The notes below the pieces were generated by a model. The model did no database searches, was not told where the DNA came from, and saw only the letters and a list, made by a program, of their open reading frames with translations. Positions 12,478-20,981 of a stretch of 64,000 bases of DNA are shown here, piece by piece. The stretch is from Leifsonia shinshuensis (lineage in GTDB: Bacteria > Actinomycetota > Actinomycetes > Actinomycetales > Microbacteriaceae), in contig NZ_JAVDVK010000001.1 in assembly GCF_031456835.1 (NCBI RefSeq), positions 1,054,001-1,118,000 on the forward strand. Direction: 5' to 3'. How positions within the stretch are numbered: the first letter of the stretch is position 1; each line of letters starts with the position of its first letter. The position numbers and the translations under genes are program-made.

Positions 12478-13792
12478 GGGCGCTCACCTCCTCGGCGTCG
12501 CGCACCGCGCCGTCGAGCACCGTCGCACGGCCCTGGTGGAAGGTCGCGACGACCCGGCCGGGCAGCGTGAGCCCGAGGTAGGGCGAGTTGACGCCCTTGC
12601 CGGCGAGGTCGGCGGTCGAGAACGTCCGCGAGGCCGTCGGGTCGTAGAGGAAGAGATTCGCCGGGGCGCCCTCCGCAAGCGCACCGCCGTGGCCGTCCAG
12701 CCGGCCGATCCGGGCCGGGGTGGCGGAGAGGACGCGGGCGATGTCGGCCCAGCCGAGCATCCCGTTGTCGACAACGCTGGCCTGCACCACCGAGAGCGCC
12801 GACTCCAGCCCGACCATGCCGAACGCGGCGGCGTCCCACTCGCAGTCCTTCGACTCGATGGGGTGCGGCGCGTGGTCGGTCGCGACGATGTCGATGGTGC
12901 CGTCGGCGAGGCCGGCGCGCAGCGCCTCCACGTCCTCGCGGCTCCGCAGCGGCGGGTTGACCTTGTAGCGGGCGTCGTATCCGGTCGCCAGCTCTTCGGT
13001 GAGAGCGAGGTGGTGCGGGGTGACCTCGGCGGTCACGGCGATGCCGCGGGCCTTCGCCCAGCGGATCACGTCGACGCTGCCCGCGGTGGAGACGTGGCAC
13101 ACGTGGAGGCGCGAGCCGACGTGCTCGGCGAGCAGCACATCCCGGGCGATGATCGACTCCTCGGCGACCGCCGGCCAGCCCGCCAGCCCCAGCTCGCCGG
13201 ACAGCGCGCCCTCGTTCATCTGCGCGCCCTCGGTGAGCCGCGGCTCCTGCGCGTGCTGCGCGATGACGCCGTCGAACGCCTTGACGTACTCCAGCGCCCG
13301 GCGCATCAGCAGCGGGTCGGAGACGCACCTGCCGTCGTCGCTGAACACCCGGACGCGGGCGCGGGACTGCGCCATCGCGCCCAGCTCGGCCAGCCGCTCT
13401 CCCGCCAGCCCGACGGTGACGGCGCCGATCGGCCGCACGGTCGCGTAGCCGGCCGCCTCGCCGAGGCTCAGCACCTGCTCGACCACCCCGGCTGTGTCCG
13501 CCACCGGCGACGTGTTCGCCATGGCGAACACCGCGGTGAATCCACCGGCCGCGGCGGCGCGCGTGCCGGTCAGGACCGTCTCGCTCTGCTCGTACCCGGG
13601 CTCGCGCAAGTGCGTGTGGAGGTCGACCAGACCGGGCAGCGCGAGCAGCCCGTCTGCGTCGATCGCCGTCGCACCCGCGGCGCTCAGCCCGGCTCCGGTC
13701 GCGGTGATCACGCCGCCGTCGACCAGCAGGTCGGTCCGCGAGCCGTCGGCCAGCGTCGCGCCGCGGATCAGGAACTTCTCGTCCACACTCAC
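12470..13792 (-). CDS. pyrC: Dihydroorotase
   Basis: Closes N-carbamoyl-aspartate to dihydroorotate, a zinc amidohydrolase. The metal ligands His59 and His61 are in [14 protein letters not shown]. Further motifs are [21 protein letters not shown] and the late Asp in ATDHAPH. At 440 residues it is the longer type typical of Gram-positive bacteria. The start forms an ATGA overlap with the pyrB stop, so the two are probably translationally coupled, as expected for enzymes acting one after the other. Confidence 0.97.
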   Translation of the reverse strand: MSVDEKFLIRGATLADGSRTDLLVDGGVITATGAGLSAAGATAIDADGLLALPGLVDLHTHLREPGYEQSETVLTGTRAAAAGGFTAVFAMANTSPVADTAGVVEQVLSLGEAAGYATVRPIGAVTVGLAGERLAELGAMAQSRARVRVFSDDGRCVSDPLLMRRALEYVKAFDGVIAQHAQEPRLTEGAQMNEGALSGELGLAGWPAVAEESIIARDVLLAEHVGSRLHVCHVSTAGSVDVIRWAKARGIAVTAEVTPHHLALTEELATGYDARYKVNPPLRSREDVEALRAGLADGTIDIVATDHAPHPIESKDCEWDAAAFGMVGLESALSVVQASVVDNGMLGWADIARVLSATPARIGRLDGHGGALAEGAPANLFLYDPTASRTFSTADLAGKGVNSPYLGLTLPGRVVATFHQGRATVLDGAVRDAEEVSARG

Positions 13793-14760
13793 CTCACACC
13801 GCCTGGCCGTACCTGCTCGGAACCGGCACCCGACAGCAGCAGGTACAGGGCTGCCATCCGCACGGAGACGCCGTTCGCGACCTGCTCCCGGACCGTCGAG
13901 CGCGGGGAGTCCGCGGCCGCGGCCGAGATCTCCAGCCCGCGGTTCATCGGTCCCGGGTGCATCACAATGCTATCGGGCTTCAACCGGGCCAACCGCTCCT
14001 CGTCCAGCCCCCACCGCCGCGTGTATTCGCGCGTGGTCGGGAAGAACGCCGCGTTCATCCGCTCGGCCTGGATGCGCAGCATCATCACCACGTCCGGACC
14101 GGCGGCGATCGCCGCGTCCAGGTCGTAGCCCACCTCGGCCGGCCAGCCGGAGACGTCCACCGGCAGCAGCGTCGGCGGCGCGACCAGCGTGACGTGCGCA
14201 CCGAGGGTCCGCAGCAGCCAGACGTTGGAGCGCGCGACCCGCGAGTGCAGGATGTCGCCGACGATCGCGACGCTCACCCCGTCGAGGTCGCGGCCGCGCG
14301 AGGCCGTCCCGTGGATGCGGCGGCGCATCGTGAACGCGTCCAGCAGCGCCTGGGTCGGGTGCTCGTGCGTCCCGTCGCCGGCGTTCAGGATGCCCGCGTC
14401 GATCCAGCCGCTCGTCGCGAGCGTCTGCGGGGCGCCCGACGAGCCGTGGCGGATCACCACCGCATCCGCCCCCATCGCCTGCAGCGTCTGGGCCGTGTCC
14501 TTCAGGCTCTCGCCCTTGGAGACGCTCGAGCCCTTGGCGGAGAAGTTGATGACGTCGGCGGAGAGCCGCTTCGCCGCCGCCTCGAACGAGATGCGGGTGC
14601 GCGTGGAGTCCTCGAAGAAGAGGTTCACGACGGTCTTGCCGCGCAGCGTCGGGAGCTTCTTGACCTCGCGCTCCTGCACATCCGCCATGTCCTCGGCGAC
14701 ATCGAGCAGCTGGATGGCGTCCTCACGCGGGAGGTCGCGGGTCGAGAGCAGGTGCCTCAT
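13789..14760 (-). CDS. pyrB: Aspartate carbamoyltransferase catalytic subunit
   Basis: Joins carbamoyl phosphate and aspartate. The carbamoyl-phosphate loop [11 protein letters not shown] begins at residue 50, and the family motif SGAPQTL plus the [10 protein letters not shown] segment follow. Its 323 residues fit the catalytic chain; there is no pyrI regulatory-chain gene nearby, as in other actinobacteria. It starts with an ATGA overlap on the pyrR stop and ends overlapping pyrC by 4 bp. Confidence 0.98.
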   Translation of the reverse strand: MRHLLSTRDLPREDAIQLLDVAEDMADVQEREVKKLPTLRGKTVVNLFFEDSTRTRISFEAAAKRLSADVINFSAKGSSVSKGESLKDTAQTLQAMGADAVVIRHGSSGAPQTLATSGWIDAGILNAGDGTHEHPTQALLDAFTMRRRIHGTASRGRDLDGVSVAIVGDILHSRVARSNVWLLRTLGAHVTLVAPPTLLPVDVSGWPAEVGYDLDAAIAAGPDVVMMLRIQAERMNAAFFPTTREYTRRWGLDEERLARLKPDSIVMHPGPMNRGLEISAAAADSPRSTVREQVANGVSVRMAALYLLLSGAGSEQVRPGGVR

Positions 14761-15314
14761 GCGTCGGCCCCCGGCTCCTCGATCGTGACGGCCTCGGTGC
14801 CGTCGACCTCGTCCAGACGCACGAAGATGCGCTCGGAGGCCGCCGACGGGAGGTTCTTGCCCACGAAGTCCGCGCGGATCGGCAGTTCGCGGTGGCCGCG
14901 GTCCACCAGAACGGCGAGACGGACAGCCCGCGGCCGGCCGATGTCGCTGACCGCGTCGAGCGCGGCCCGGATCGTGCGGCCCGAGAACAGCACATCGTCG
15001 ACGAGCACGACGGTCTTGCCGTCGATCGGGCCCGGGAGCGACGTGGGCTGCGGGGTGCGCGTGGGATGCCGTGACAGGTCGTCGCGGTACATCGTCACGT
15101 CGAGCGCGCCCACGATGTCGGCGGGCGAGCCGACCGCGGCCGGCTCGATGCGCTGGATGGTGTCCGCGATCCGCCGCGCGAGCACGACGCCGCGGGTCGG
15201 GATCCCCAGGATCACCAGATCGTCGGTTCCCCGGTTGGACTCCAGGATCTCGTGGGAGATCCGAGTCAACGCCCGGGCGATGTCAGCCTGCTGCAGCACG
15301 GTACGCGCCGTCAT
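14757..15314 (-). CDS. pyrR: Pyrimidine operon regulator PyrR / uracil phosphoribosyltransferase
   Basis: UMP-responsive RNA-binding regulator that may also act as a weak uracil phosphoribosyltransferase. The PRPP-binding motif [20 protein letters not shown] is at 101-120, and [15 protein letters not shown] near 36-50 is also typical. It has 185 residues and an ATG with GGAAGGAGG upstream. It is the first gene of the pyr operon. Just before its ribosome-binding site lies a hairpin that fits the PyrR target consensus, so it probably represses its own operon at the level of translation. Confidence 0.97.
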   Translation of the reverse strand: MTARTVLQQADIARALTRISHEILESNRGTDDLVILGIPTRGVVLARRIADTIQRIEPAAVGSPADIVGALDVTMYRDDLSRHPTRTPQPTSLPGPIDGKTVVLVDDVLFSGRTIRAALDAVSDIGRPRAVRLAVLVDRGHRELPIRADFVGKNLPSAASERIFVRLDEVDGTEAVTIEEPGADA

Positions 15315-15328
15315 GCCGACCTCCTTCC

Positions 15329-15344
15329 CCGCCTCACAGGACGG
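15329..15344 (-). promoter_or_regulatory. PyrR-binding RNA hairpin in the pyr leader
   Basis: Read on the minus strand, a 5-bp stem CCGUC/GGCGG (one U-G pair) closes a six-base loop CUGUGA. This fits the known PyrR target ARUCCNGNGAGGYU with its CNGNGA loop. The element ends just before the pyrR Shine-Dalgarno GGAAGGAGG, so bound PyrR would sit next to the ribosome site, as described for Mycobacterium smegmatis. No terminator-type structure is seen here, which favours translational control. A possible -10 box TAGGGT is at 15371-15376; no -35 is obvious. Confidence 0.75.
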
Positions 15345-15410
15345 CTGTTAAAGGATGCCTAACGCTTCTCACCCTACCAGGCCAGGTGCCCGCTCCCCCG
15401 CAGACGCCGT

Positions 15411-15467
15411 CGAGGGGTCGCAACACGCCGTCATGGCGGGCCGATAACGGCGTGTTGCGACCCCTCG
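15411..15467. repeat. Perfect 21-bp palindrome, 15-base loop, between the DsbA-like gene and pyrR
   Basis: Arms at 15411-15431 and 15447-15467 are exact reverse complements (outer part CGAGGGGTCGCAACACGC). It lies 6 bp after the stop of the DsbA-like gene and about 95 bp upstream of the pyrR start. It can act as a terminator for the efp operon, but no T-run follows on either strand, and its length is more like a dispersed extragenic palindrome. Confidence 0.85.
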
Positions 15468-15473
15468 TTGCGC

Positions 15474-16202
15474 TCAGTGGCCGGCGAGGAAGCGCGAGAA
15501 CGCCTTGGCGTCGTCCACGCCGCCGGGGTACTGCTCGCCGTTCACGAGGACGGTCGGCGTTCCCTTGATCGTGTCGAGGACCTTCTTTCCGTCGACCTCG
15601 ATCGGGCCCTTCTGCGAGTTCGCGGTGTTGCCCTGCGCCCACGCCTGGTACGGGCCGCTGTCCGACAGGCAGCCGGAGATGTCGCTCGCGCCCGCCTTCG
15701 ACGCGCGGGACGCCAGCTCCTTGTCCGTCAGTCCGTTGGAGTTCTCCTCCGGCTGGTCGGTGAAGAGCGCCTGGTAGAACGGCAGGATGGCCGTGCGGTC
15801 GGACACGGCGACGCACGTCAGCGCCGCAGCCGCCCGGGTGGAGTAGCCGGTCCCGTTCGACACCGCGTCGAGGAACGTCAGCGGGTGCAGCCGGAGCGTG
15901 ATCGACCCGTCGTCGACGGCCTTCGCGAGCGTGGCGCCATTGGCCTTCTCGAACGCGCCGCACACCGGGCACATCGCGTCGAACCAGATGTCGACCTTCT
16001 TCTGCCCGTCGCCGACCGTGATGAAGCCGCCGTCGAAGTCGACGGCGCCGTCGGTGCCCTTCGGGGGCGCGTCCGTCGCCACGGGGACGTTCGAGGCGCC
16101 GCCGAGCAGCGAGCACCCCGCCGCGGCGAACACCACGCCGAGCGCGAGCGCCGTCGCCGCGGCGATCCGCCGCATGCGGCCCGTCACGCGCGTGCCCGTC
16201 AC
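15474..16202 (-). CDS. DsbA-like thioredoxin-fold lipoprotein
   Basis: Predicted surface lipoprotein: signal peptide with lipobox AAGC (Cys30), then a DsbA/DsbG-like domain from about 53 to 242. The active site is CPVC at 78-81 within DIWFDAMCPVCGAFEKANG, and the cis-Pro loop GTPTVLVNGE is present. It probably oxidises or isomerises disulfides in exported proteins. The start is taken at the GTG at 16202, which overlaps the nusB stop as GTGA and has GAGGA in front; an ATG at 16175 would also give a good signal peptide. The helical insertion around 120-200 is typical of DsbA. The gene is third in the efp-nusB unit. Confidence 0.88.
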   Translation of the reverse strand: MTGTRVTGRMRRIAAATALALGVVFAAAGCSLLGGASNVPVATDAPPKGTDGAVDFDGGFITVGDGQKKVDIWFDAMCPVCGAFEKANGATLAKAVDDGSITLRLHPLTFLDAVSNGTGYSTRAAAALTCVAVSDRTAILPFYQALFTDQPEENSNGLTDKELASRASKAGASDISGCLSDSGPYQAWAQGNTANSQKGPIEVDGKKVLDTIKGTPTVLVNGEQYPGGVDDAKAFSRFLAGH

Positions 16203-16615
16203 GCGGTCCTCGTCTGGGCGATCTTCGCCAGGAGCCCGTTCACGAAGCCGGCCGAGTCGTCGGTCGAGAGCACGGTCGCCGCCTCGACGGCCTCCGAGAT
16301 GGCGACGCCGTCGGGCACCTCGTCGTTGAACAGCACCTCCCAGACGCCGATGCGCAGGATGGCGCGGTCGACGGCGGGCATGCGGGCGAGCGTCCACCCC
16401 TGGGCGTACGTCTCGATCTGCTCGTCGATCTCGTCCTGGTGCTCGATCACGCCGTCGAGGATGTCGCGGGCGTACAGCCACGACGCCTCGCGCGCCGGCT
16501 GGGTCGCCGCGCGCTCGGCCTCGGTCGCCAGCGCCTGGCGCAGCGGGATGCCGCGCAGGTCGGCGCTGTAGAGCACGTCGAGCGCGCGCTTGCGTGCCTT
16601 GGTCCGCGCGCTCAT
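16199..16615 (-). CDS. nusB: Transcription antitermination factor NusB
   Basis: RNA-binding protein that with NusE (S10) binds boxA in rRNA leaders and prevents premature termination. It has 138 residues, starting MSARTKARKRALDVLYSADLRG, and the all-helical NusB signature PAVDRAILRIGVWEVLFNDEVPDGVAISEAVEAA is at about 79-112. Its start is adjacent to the efp stop and its end overlaps the next gene by 4 bp. efp-nusB order is common in actinobacteria. Confidence 0.97.
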   Translation of the reverse strand: MSARTKARKRALDVLYSADLRGIPLRQALATEAERAATQPAREASWLYARDILDGVIEHQDEIDEQIETYAQGWTLARMPAVDRAILRIGVWEVLFNDEVPDGVAISEAVEAATVLSTDDSAGFVNGLLAKIAQTRTA

Positions 16616-17179
16616 CTAGTCGTTGACGCGGCCGAGGTAGTCGCCCGTGCGGGTGTCGACCTTGACCTTCGTGCCGGTCTCGAGGAACAGCGGGACCTGG
16701 ATCTGGTAGCCGGTCTCCACGGTCGCCGGCTTGGTGCCGCCGGTGGAGCGGTCGCCCTGCAGGCCCGGCTCCGTGTAGGTGATCTCGAGCACGACGGAGG
16801 CCGGGAGCTCGACGTAGAGCGGCAGGCCCTCGTGCAGCGCGACGGTGACGTTCTGGTTCTCGAGCATGAAGTTGGCGGAGTCGCCGACGATCGGGCCCGG
16901 GATGGTGATCTGGTCGTAGTCCGACGTGTCCATGAAGACGAAGTCGGCGCCGTCCTGGTACAGGTACTGGTAGTCGCGGCGGTCGACGTTGGTGATGTCG
17001 ATCTTCGCGCCCGCGTTGTAGGTGCGGTCGACGGTCTTGCCGGTGGTGACGTTCTTCAGCTTGGTGCGGACGAACGCGCCGCCCTTGCCGGGCTTCACGT
17101 GCTGGAACTCGATCACGGTCCAGAGCTGGCCGTCGATCGAGAGGACGACGCCGTTCTTGATGTCAGCGGTTGAAGCCAA
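16616..17179 (-). CDS. efp: Translation elongation factor P, TTG start
   Basis: Relieves ribosomes stalled at proline runs. The 187-residue length is exactly standard when translation begins at the TTG at 17179 ([13 protein letters not shown]). Longer in-frame starts add a non-conserved stretch. The three barrels are recognisable; the tip loop that contacts the CCA end is VKPGKGGAF with Lys32. The C-terminal signature [12 protein letters not shown] is also present (here [12 protein letters not shown]). A possible -10 box TAGAAT lies at 17290-17295, giving a leader of about 100 nt. It probably heads the efp-nusB-DsbA unit. Confidence 0.95.
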   Translation of the reverse strand: MASTADIKNGVVLSIDGQLWTVIEFQHVKPGKGGAFVRTKLKNVTTGKTVDRTYNAGAKIDITNVDRRDYQYLYQDGADFVFMDTSDYDQITIPGPIVGDSANFMLENQNVTVALHEGLPLYVELPASVVLEITYTEPGLQGDRSTGGTKPATVETGYQIQVPLFLETGTKVKVDTRTGDYLGRVND

Positions 17180-17289
17180 GGGGATGTTCCGTTCGTTCGA
17201 TGAGAAGATGCGGGTGGACGCCGCACGCGCCGGTCTCGGGGAGACGGAGCGGATGCGGCCCACGGCGGACCGCGCGGCGGTCCCAGAAG

Positions 17290-17295
17290 ATTCTA
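17290..17295 (-). promoter_or_regulatory. Candidate -10 box for efp
   Basis: TAGAAT on the minus strand, five of six matches to TATAAT, just before the aroQ stop is cleared. A convincing -35 is not visible; TTCGCC at an 18-bp spacing is the nearest. Offered only as a candidate. Confidence 0.3.
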
Positions 17296-17299
17296 GACG

Positions 17300-17737
17300 T
17301 CAGCGGGCGTTTCGGCGAATGAACGCCAGCGCCAGCCGGTACGACTCGAACCCGAACCCGGCGATCACTCCGGTCGCCACCGCGGTGATGACGCTGGTGT
17401 GCCGGAACTCCTCGCGGGCGTGCGGGTTCGACAGGTGCACCTCGACCACCGTGCCGCCGGCCTTCGTGACCAGCGACACCGCGTCCCGCAGCGCGTACGA
17501 GTAGTGCGTCCACGCGCCGGCGTTCAGGATGACGGGGGCGCCCGAGTCGGCCGCCTCGTGCAGCCAGCGCAGCAGCTCCGCCTCGTCGTCGGTCTGGCGG
17601 AGGTCGATCCGGTCGTCGCCGGCGTCGTCCTGCAGGAGTGCGCGCAGGGCGTCCAGCGTCCCCGACCCGTAGACGTCGGGCTCGCGGGTTCCCAGCCGGC
17701 CGAGGTTCGGTCCGTTGAGGACGAGGATGTCCGCCAT
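17300..17737 (-). CDS. aroQ: 3-dehydroquinate dehydratase, type II
   Basis: Third shikimate-pathway step. The 145 residues begin MADILVLNGPNLGRLGTREPDVYG, the type II signature, with catalytic Tyr23. The proton-donor His is in GAWTHYSYALRDA, and EVHLSNPHAREEFRHTSV is the substrate lid and binding segment. The start ATG overlaps the stop of the preceding gene as TGATG. It closes the ar operon aroE-aroC-aroK-aroB-(127 aa)-aroQ. Confidence 0.97.
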   Translation of the reverse strand: MADILVLNGPNLGRLGTREPDVYGSGTLDALRALLQDDAGDDRIDLRQTDDEAELLRWLHEAADSGAPVILNAGAWTHYSYALRDAVSLVTKAGGTVVEVHLSNPHAREEFRHTSVITAVATGVIAGFGFESYRLALAFIRRNAR

Positions 17738-18120
17738 CACTCCTCGCCGTCCTTCAGCGGACGCACGCGGACCGCGGACCACGTGTCGTCGACCGAGATG
17801 TTGCTGATGCCGCGCCACCCGTAGGCGCGGGCCTCGCCCGCGACGACGTCGCGGTTCACGTCCGCGCGTCCGCCCTTCGGGTAGACCACCCACAGCGCGC
17901 GGGCGGACTCCGCGACCGGCAGCTGCTCGGCGTAGCGCGCCAGCAGCTCCTCGCGCGAGCGCACGACGGTGGCGATGACGGCCGCCTCGGCGATGCCCGC
18001 TTCGGTCGCGCCGTCGGGGAGCGGTCCGAGGAGGTCGCGGTCGCCGTCCTGGGCGATCACCACCGCGACGCCGTCGCCCGGCTTCGCCTGGAACCGTTGC
18101 AGCACGGTCTTGTCGGTCAC
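17737..18120 (-). CDS. DUF3052-like conserved protein inside the aro operon
   Basis: A 127-residue soluble protein of unknown function. It starts VTDKTVLQRFQAKPGDGVAVV; the C-terminal half has the pattern LWVVYPKGG...GWRGISNISVDDTWSAVRVRP, which resembles the DUF3052 family known from other actinobacteria, where it is likewise uncharacterised. The GTG start overlaps the aroB stop (GTGA) and has AGGAGGT six bases upstream. Its end overlaps aroQ by one base, so it is translated with shikimate enzymes. Whether it has anything to do with aromatic synthesis is unknown. Confidence 0.8.
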   Translation of the reverse strand: MTDKTVLQRFQAKPGDGVAVVIAQDGDRDLLGPLPDGATEAGIAEAAVIATVVRSREELLARYAEQLPVAESARALWVVYPKGGRADVNRDVVAGEARAYGWRGISNISVDDTWSAVRVRPLKDGEE

Positions 18121-19196
18121 GAACCCACCTCCTGGTATGCGGCGAACAGCAGGCTCTGGTCCGGGCCGGCGAGCACCGTCGGACGCGCCACGTCGTCGAG
18201 CACGATGAAGCGCAGCATACTGCCCCGCGCCTTCTTGTCGCGCTGCATGGTGGCGAGCAGCGTCTGCCAGCGCCCGAGCGGGTAACTCACGGGCAGCGTC
18301 AACGACTCCAGGATGCGGCGGTGCCGGTCCGCGACCTCGTCGCTGAGCCGTCCGCTCAGCCGGGCGAGCTCCGCCGCGAACACCATGCCGACCGAGATCG
18401 CCGCGCCGTGGCGCCACTGGTACCGCTCGGCGTGCTCGATCGCGTGCCCGAGGGTGTGCCCGTAGTTGAGGATCTCGCGCAGCCCCTGCTCGGTGAAGTC
18501 CTCCCCCACCACGCGCGCCTTGATGCCGATGGACAACTCCACCAGGCGCCGGAACTCCGGCGTCTCCGGGTCGGTCGCCCGGTCGACGTCGGCCTCGATC
18601 GTGTCGAGGATCTCGGGCTCGGCGATGAAGCCGTACTTCACGACCTCGGCGAATCCGGCCAGCAGCTCGTTGCGCGGCAGCGAGGTGAGCGTGTCCAGAT
18701 CGCAGACCACCGCGGCCGGCGCGTAGAACGCCCCGACCAGGTTCTTGCCCTCGGCGGTGTTGATGCCGGTCTTGCCGCCGACCGCCGCATCCACCATTCC
18801 GAGCAGCGTCGTCGGCACCTGCACCAGCCGCACACCGCGCAGCCACGTCGCGGCCACGAATCCGGCCAGATCGGTGACAGCGCCGCCGCCGAAGCCGATC
18901 ACGGCGTCCGAGCGCGTGAAGTCGGCCTGCCCCATGATCTGCCAGAGGAACGACGCCACCTCGACGCGCTTGGCGGCCTCCGCATCCGGCACCTCGGCGA
19001 GGAGCACCTCGTAGCGGCCGAGCAGCGACTCCCGCAGCTCCGCCGCCGCGGCGCCCAGGCTCGGCTGGTGCACGAGCAGGACCTTGTTCACCGCGGTGCC
19101 GAGGTGGTCCGCCAGCTTGAACCGCAGGCCGCGACCGACCACCACCGGGTACGGGTGCGCTCCGGAGACGGTGATCTCGGTGGGGGCGTCGGTCAT
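18117..19196 (-). CDS. aroB: 3-dehydroquinate synthase
   Basis: Converts DAHP to 3-dehydroquinate, an NAD- and metal-dependent cyclisation and the second step of the shikimate pathway. It has 359 residues. Motifs seen are GGGAVTDLAGFVAATWLRG (NAD site), PTTLLGMVDAAVGGKTGIN and the metal ligands in LNYGHTLGHAIEH. The start is placed at the ATG at 19196, which forms an ATGA overlap with aroK; the longer frame adds only MGAEGRTR. aroK-aroB coupling is widespread. Confidence 0.97.
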   Translation of the reverse strand: MTDAPTEITVSGAHPYPVVVGRGLRFKLADHLGTAVNKVLLVHQPSLGAAAAELRESLLGRYEVLLAEVPDAEAAKRVEVASFLWQIMGQADFTRSDAVIGFGGGAVTDLAGFVAATWLRGVRLVQVPTTLLGMVDAAVGGKTGINTAEGKNLVGAFYAPAAVVCDLDTLTSLPRNELLAGFAEVVKYGFIAEPEILDTIEADVDRATDPETPEFRRLVELSIGIKARVVGEDFTEQGLREILNYGHTLGHAIEHAERYQWRHGAAISVGMVFAAELARLSGRLSDEVADRHRRILESLTLPVSYPLGRWQTLLATMQRDKKARGSMLRFIVLDDVARPTVLAGPDQSLLFAAYQEVGS

Positions 19197-19759
19197 GCGT
19201 GTCCTTCCTTCTGCGCCCACTGGGCGATCTCCTCGACGATCGTGTCGATCGGCCGGGACGACGTGTCGGCGGTGTAGTCCGCGAGCGACCGGTAGAGCTC
19301 GCTTCGGGATGCGACGAGCCGCTTCCAGGACTCGAGGTCGGTGATCAGCGGCCGCTTGCCGTTGGTGATCCGCTTGGCGATCGCCTCCGGGCGGACGGTC
19401 AGCAGGACGACGCGCGCGCCGGCCAGGTCGGACTGCGTCGCCGGGTCGAGCACCGCGCCTCCGCCGAGGGAGACGATGCCCGGACGGCGGAGCGCCTCGG
19501 CGACGGCCGCGCGCTCCAGCACCCGGAAGTGGGCTTCGCCGTGCGTCGCGAAGATTTCGGAGATCGGCCCGTGCTCGGCGACCACCACGGCGTCCGTGTC
19601 CACGAACGGCAGCCCGAGCAGCTTCGCCAGCCGCTTTCCGACACGGGACTTGCCCGCCGCGGGAGGCCCGATCAGAGCGATCGTCGCGGGCGATCCGCCG
19701 GCTGCGCCGGGCTCAGGCGCTCCGGCCTCAGACGCTCGGGGCTCAGGCGTAGGGAGCAC
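19193..19759 (-). CDS. aroK: Shikimate kinase with a short Pro/Ala/Glu N-terminal extension
   Basis: Phosphorylates shikimate with ATP. The Walker A motif GPPAAGKS is at 31-38, followed by FVDTDAVV (substrate Asp), the FRVLER segment, and the GGGAV loop. The GTG at 19759 is the only good start; it gives 188 residues, with about 24 residues rich in Pro, Glu and Ala before the kinase. The first 17 bp overlap the end of aroC in another frame. The extension contains PEP/EPG near-repeats and is probably disordered. Confidence 0.93.
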   Translation of the reverse strand: MLPTPEPRASEAGAPEPGAAGGSPATIALIGPPAAGKSRVGKRLAKLLGLPFVDTDAVVVAEHGPISEIFATHGEAHFRVLERAAVAEALRRPGIVSLGGGAVLDPATQSDLAGARVVLLTVRPEAIAKRITNGKRPLITDLESWKRLVASRSELYRSLADYTADTSSRPIDTIVEEIAQWAQKEGHA

Positions 19760-20951
19760 TGGCGCGTTCGGTGGTGAGGTTCGCGGGGATGGCGTCGAGG
19801 TAGCCCTGCAGGTTGCGCGACGTCTCGGCGATCGAGTCGCCGCCGAACTTCTCCAGGACGGCGTTCGCGAGCACGAGCGCCACCATCGCCTCCGCCACGA
19901 CGCCGGCGGCGGGCACCGCGCAGACGTCGGAGCGCTGGTGGTGGGCCGGTGCGGCCTCGCTGGTGGCCACATCCACCGTCCGCAGGGCGTGCGGGACGGT
20001 CGCGATGGGCTTCATGCCGGCTCGCACGCGCAGCACGCCGCCGGTGCTCATGCCGCCCTCGGTGCCGCCCGCCTTGTCGCTGGTGCGGAGGATGGTGCCG
20101 TCGTCGGCGACCAGTTCGTCGTGCGCCTCGGAGCCGCGGCGGGTGGTGGTGAGGAAGCCGTCGCCGATCTCGACGCCCTTGATCGCCTGGATGCCCATCA
20201 GGGCGGCGGCGAGCTGGGCGTCGAGCTTGCGGTCCCAGTGCACGTGCGAGCCGAGCCCGGGCGGCAGGCCGTACGCGAGCACCTCCACGACGCCGCCCAG
20301 TGTGTCGCCGTCCTTGTGCGCGGCGTCCACCTCGGCGACCATCCGCTCGGACGTCGCCGGGTCGAAGCAGCGCAGCGGGTCGGCGTCGAGGGTGTCGACG
20401 TCCGAGGGACGCGGCAGCGGCGAGCCCTCGGGGACGCGCACCGGGCCGATCGACAGCGTGTGGCTGACGAGGGTGATGCCGAGCTCGTCGAGGAACGACT
20501 TGGCGACGGCGCCGAGCGCGACGCGCGCGGCGGTCTCACGGGCGCTCGCGCGCTCCAGCACGGGACGGGCCTCGTCGAAGCCGTACTTCTGCATGCCCAC
20601 CAGGTCGGCGTGGCCGGGACGCGGACGCGTCAGCGCCGCGCCGCGGCCCGAGTTCAGCACCTCGGGGTCCACGGGCTCGGGGCTCATCACGTCGACCCAT
20701 TTCGGCCACTCGGTGTTGCCGATGCGCAGGGCGATCGGGCTGCCGAGGCTGAGCCCGTGGCGGACGCCGCCCGAGATGTCGAGGGCGTCCTGCTCGAACT
20801 TCATGCGGGCTCCGCGGCCATAGCCGAGCTTGCGGCGCGCCAGGTCGGCGCGGATGGCGTCGAGCGACACCGGGACCCCGGCGGGAAGTCCCTCCAGGAC
20901 GGCGATGAGTTCGGGGCCGTGGGATTCCCCGGCCGTGAGCCAACGAAGCAT
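19743..20951 (-). CDS. aroC: Chorismate synthase
   Basis: Last common step of aromatic biosynthesis; needs reduced FMN. The 402 residues start [15 protein letters not shown] with His11, and the other signatures [24 protein letters not shown] and [18 protein letters not shown] are present. The start is set at the ATG at 20951; an upstream in-frame codon adds only eight residues. It lies 30 bp after aroE. Confidence 0.98.
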   Translation of the reverse strand: MLRWLTAGESHGPELIAVLEGLPAGVPVSLDAIRADLARRKLGYGRGARMKFEQDALDISGGVRHGLSLGSPIALRIGNTEWPKWVDVMSPEPVDPEVLNSGRGAALTRPRPGHADLVGMQKYGFDEARPVLERASARETAARVALGAVAKSFLDELGITLVSHTLSIGPVRVPEGSPLPRPSDVDTLDADPLRCFDPATSERMVAEVDAAHKDGDTLGGVVEVLAYGLPPGLGSHVHWDRKLDAQLAAALMGIQAIKGVEIGDGFLTTTRRGSEAHDELVADDGTILRTSDKAGGTEGGMSTGGVLRVRAGMKPIATVPHALRTVDVATSEAAPAHHQRSDVCAVPAAGVVAEAMVALVLANAVLEKFGGDSIAETSRNLQGYLDAIPANLTTERASAPYA

Positions 20952-20981
20952 TCTTCGATTCTGGCATAACGGCAACGGCCG

